Below are positions 63,141 through 64,000 of a stretch of 64,000 nt of DNA, in pieces (the first letter of the stretch is position 1; every line of letters begins with the position of its first letter). The DNA comes from Isoetes taiwanensis (Eukaryota; Streptophyta; Lycopodiopsida; Isoetales; Isoetaceae). The position numbers and the translations under genes were made by a program. The notes under the pieces are model-generated. The model had not been told where the DNA came from, searched no databases, and was given only the letters and a program-made list of their open reading frames with translations. The stretch is from NCBI GenBank assembly GCA_021234155.1, contig JAJEKV010000035.1, positions 11,164,407 to 11,228,406 on the forward strand, read 5' to 3'.

Positions 63141-64000
63141 ATCACAATTTCTCCATCTAGGCTAAACAGCTCAAGTATTCCAACATCTTCTACTTTTTGC
63201 AGATTTCCATTACCAACTTGAATAAATCCCCCTTGTTTTTCCCTTTTTTCTTTCAAGATTTTGGAGTTGCATGCAATGGTTTTTTCGGCTCCACTATCTA
63301 AAATCAGAAAGTCATCATTGTCAATATCGTCATGACATGAAAAAACTTTACTCAAGCATACCTCTTCAATTTCTTCAGTTGTGTCATCCTCAAGCATGAT
63401 TTCTTCTGCTACATTTGCCTCATGGTAAGAATTCCTTCCCTTCCCCTTCCTCTTCCTCTGAAACTACTATGTCCTCTGCCTCCTTTTCCCCTTCCTCTCG
63501 AATTGCCTTTAGGAGTAGAACAAGTAGATGCATAATGTCCTCTACCTCCACAATTGTAACAATTTATTTCTTTCATTAAATTAGGACAGTTAATTTTGAT
63601 ATGTCCATATTGATCACAATTGTAACAAGGACCAATTTTCCCACTTGATCTTTCTTCTTTCTTTCCTTTATTTTTTGTAAACAAAATTTGTGATGCATCT
63701 TCTTCTTCTAGAACCCTATTTTGCTCTATTTCTGTTTTAAGCATCTTTTCTGCCTCAATTCTTGTTTTAGCAATTGTTCTTATGAAAATAGCTACATTTC
63801 CTAGCCCTGCAACTGCTCTAGAAATAGCTAATACCTGCTGTTGTTGAGTGTACATCACTCCTGCTCCTTCTAAATCCGCCACAATATTGTCAAAATTCTG
63901 AAAAAACTCATTAACATTATCTTTGTCATTGAATTTTAACCTCCTCAACTCATTTTCTAATACATCTATTTGGGAGGATGTTTTTTCTTCATAAGTCAGG
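63141..64000 (-). pseudogene. Copia 2 gag and protease, frameshifted
   Basis: Gag from the window edge to 63409 with ENELRRLKFNDKDNVN-type text, both zinc knuckles (CYNCDQYGHIKINC, CYNCGGRGHYASTC) and an RG-rich end. A one-base deletion in the C-rich tract near 63440 shifts the frame. Protease FLILDSGAEKTIACN follows at 63077-63397, whose last residues read into unit B. The gag N-terminus and the 5' LTR are off the window. Confidence 0.88.

Larger units (their letters stand above)
52705..64000 (-). mobile_element. Copia LTR retrotransposon 2 (tandem, split, runs off window)
   Basis: Shares the LTR at 51760-52704 and has the same internal sequence as element 1. Its interior is complete from the RNase H end (52719) to gag (past 64000), except for a 7.4-kb insertion at 55748-63140. 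Its 5' LTR and PBS would lie beyond 64000. The LTR-internal-LTR-internal layout is the expected product of recombination between two copies or between LTRs of sister elements. Confidence 0.9.

Overview
This is gene-poor, AT-rich nuclear DNA of a land plant. It is almost entirely repeats in several nested layers. The plant call rests on Copia retrotransposons primed by initiator-Met tRNA, plant-type LINEs with an APE endonuclease, Helitron-like ends with captured exon pieces, and GT-AG introns. The repeat content suggests a large-genome lineage such as a fern, lycophyte or gymnosperm, but that is inference and I cannot name the species. No rRNA gene, tRNA gene or CRISPR array was seen.

1-10.4 kb holds the most unusual object: a reverse-transcriptase element of about 7.9 kb (441-8301). 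It is followed head-to-tail by a second copy that breaks off after 2 kb, so the coding interior lies between two direct repeats of 1.83 and 2.05 kb. Each repeat carries exon-like blocks with splice signals. The interior has a 496-aa ORF1 and a decayed RT with an IPMG...SP box and an RYIDD box. Introns, partial tandem copies (pseudo-LTRs) and this RT signature recall Penelope-like elements, but the family assignment is unproven. The copy is broken by a 322-bp MITE, a 5'-truncated LINE, a very short LINE 3' end, frameshifts and a stop.

10.4-31.6 kb has no intact gene. It contains three Helitron-type 5' termini and three 3' termini, all on the minus strand, a TATA box with a first exon resembling the N-terminus of a PP2A-type phosphatase, orphan exons, a 57-bp minisatellite, a perfect 28-bp inverted repeat, and two dead LINEs (about 23.5-24.5 kb and 29.75-31.4 kb). 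31.6-40.3 kb contains a retroposed poly(A) sequence, a tandem duplication, a foldback of about 570 bp with long arms, and a possible solo Gypsy LTR.

40.3-46.2 kb contains a small two-exon acidic gene and a broken multi-frame transposase-like gene with its own TATA box. The latter is cut at 46223 by a tandem Copia array on the minus strand: LTR - element 1 - shared LTR - element 2, running off the window end. Element 1 carries a second copy of the 4-bp-TSD MITE at its gag start codon. Element 2 is split by a 7.4-kb insertion (55748-63140) made of two adjacent units with the same termini. In order of age, the RT element and the transposase-like element came first, then LINEs and MITEs, then the Copia array, then the TIR-like insertion inside it.
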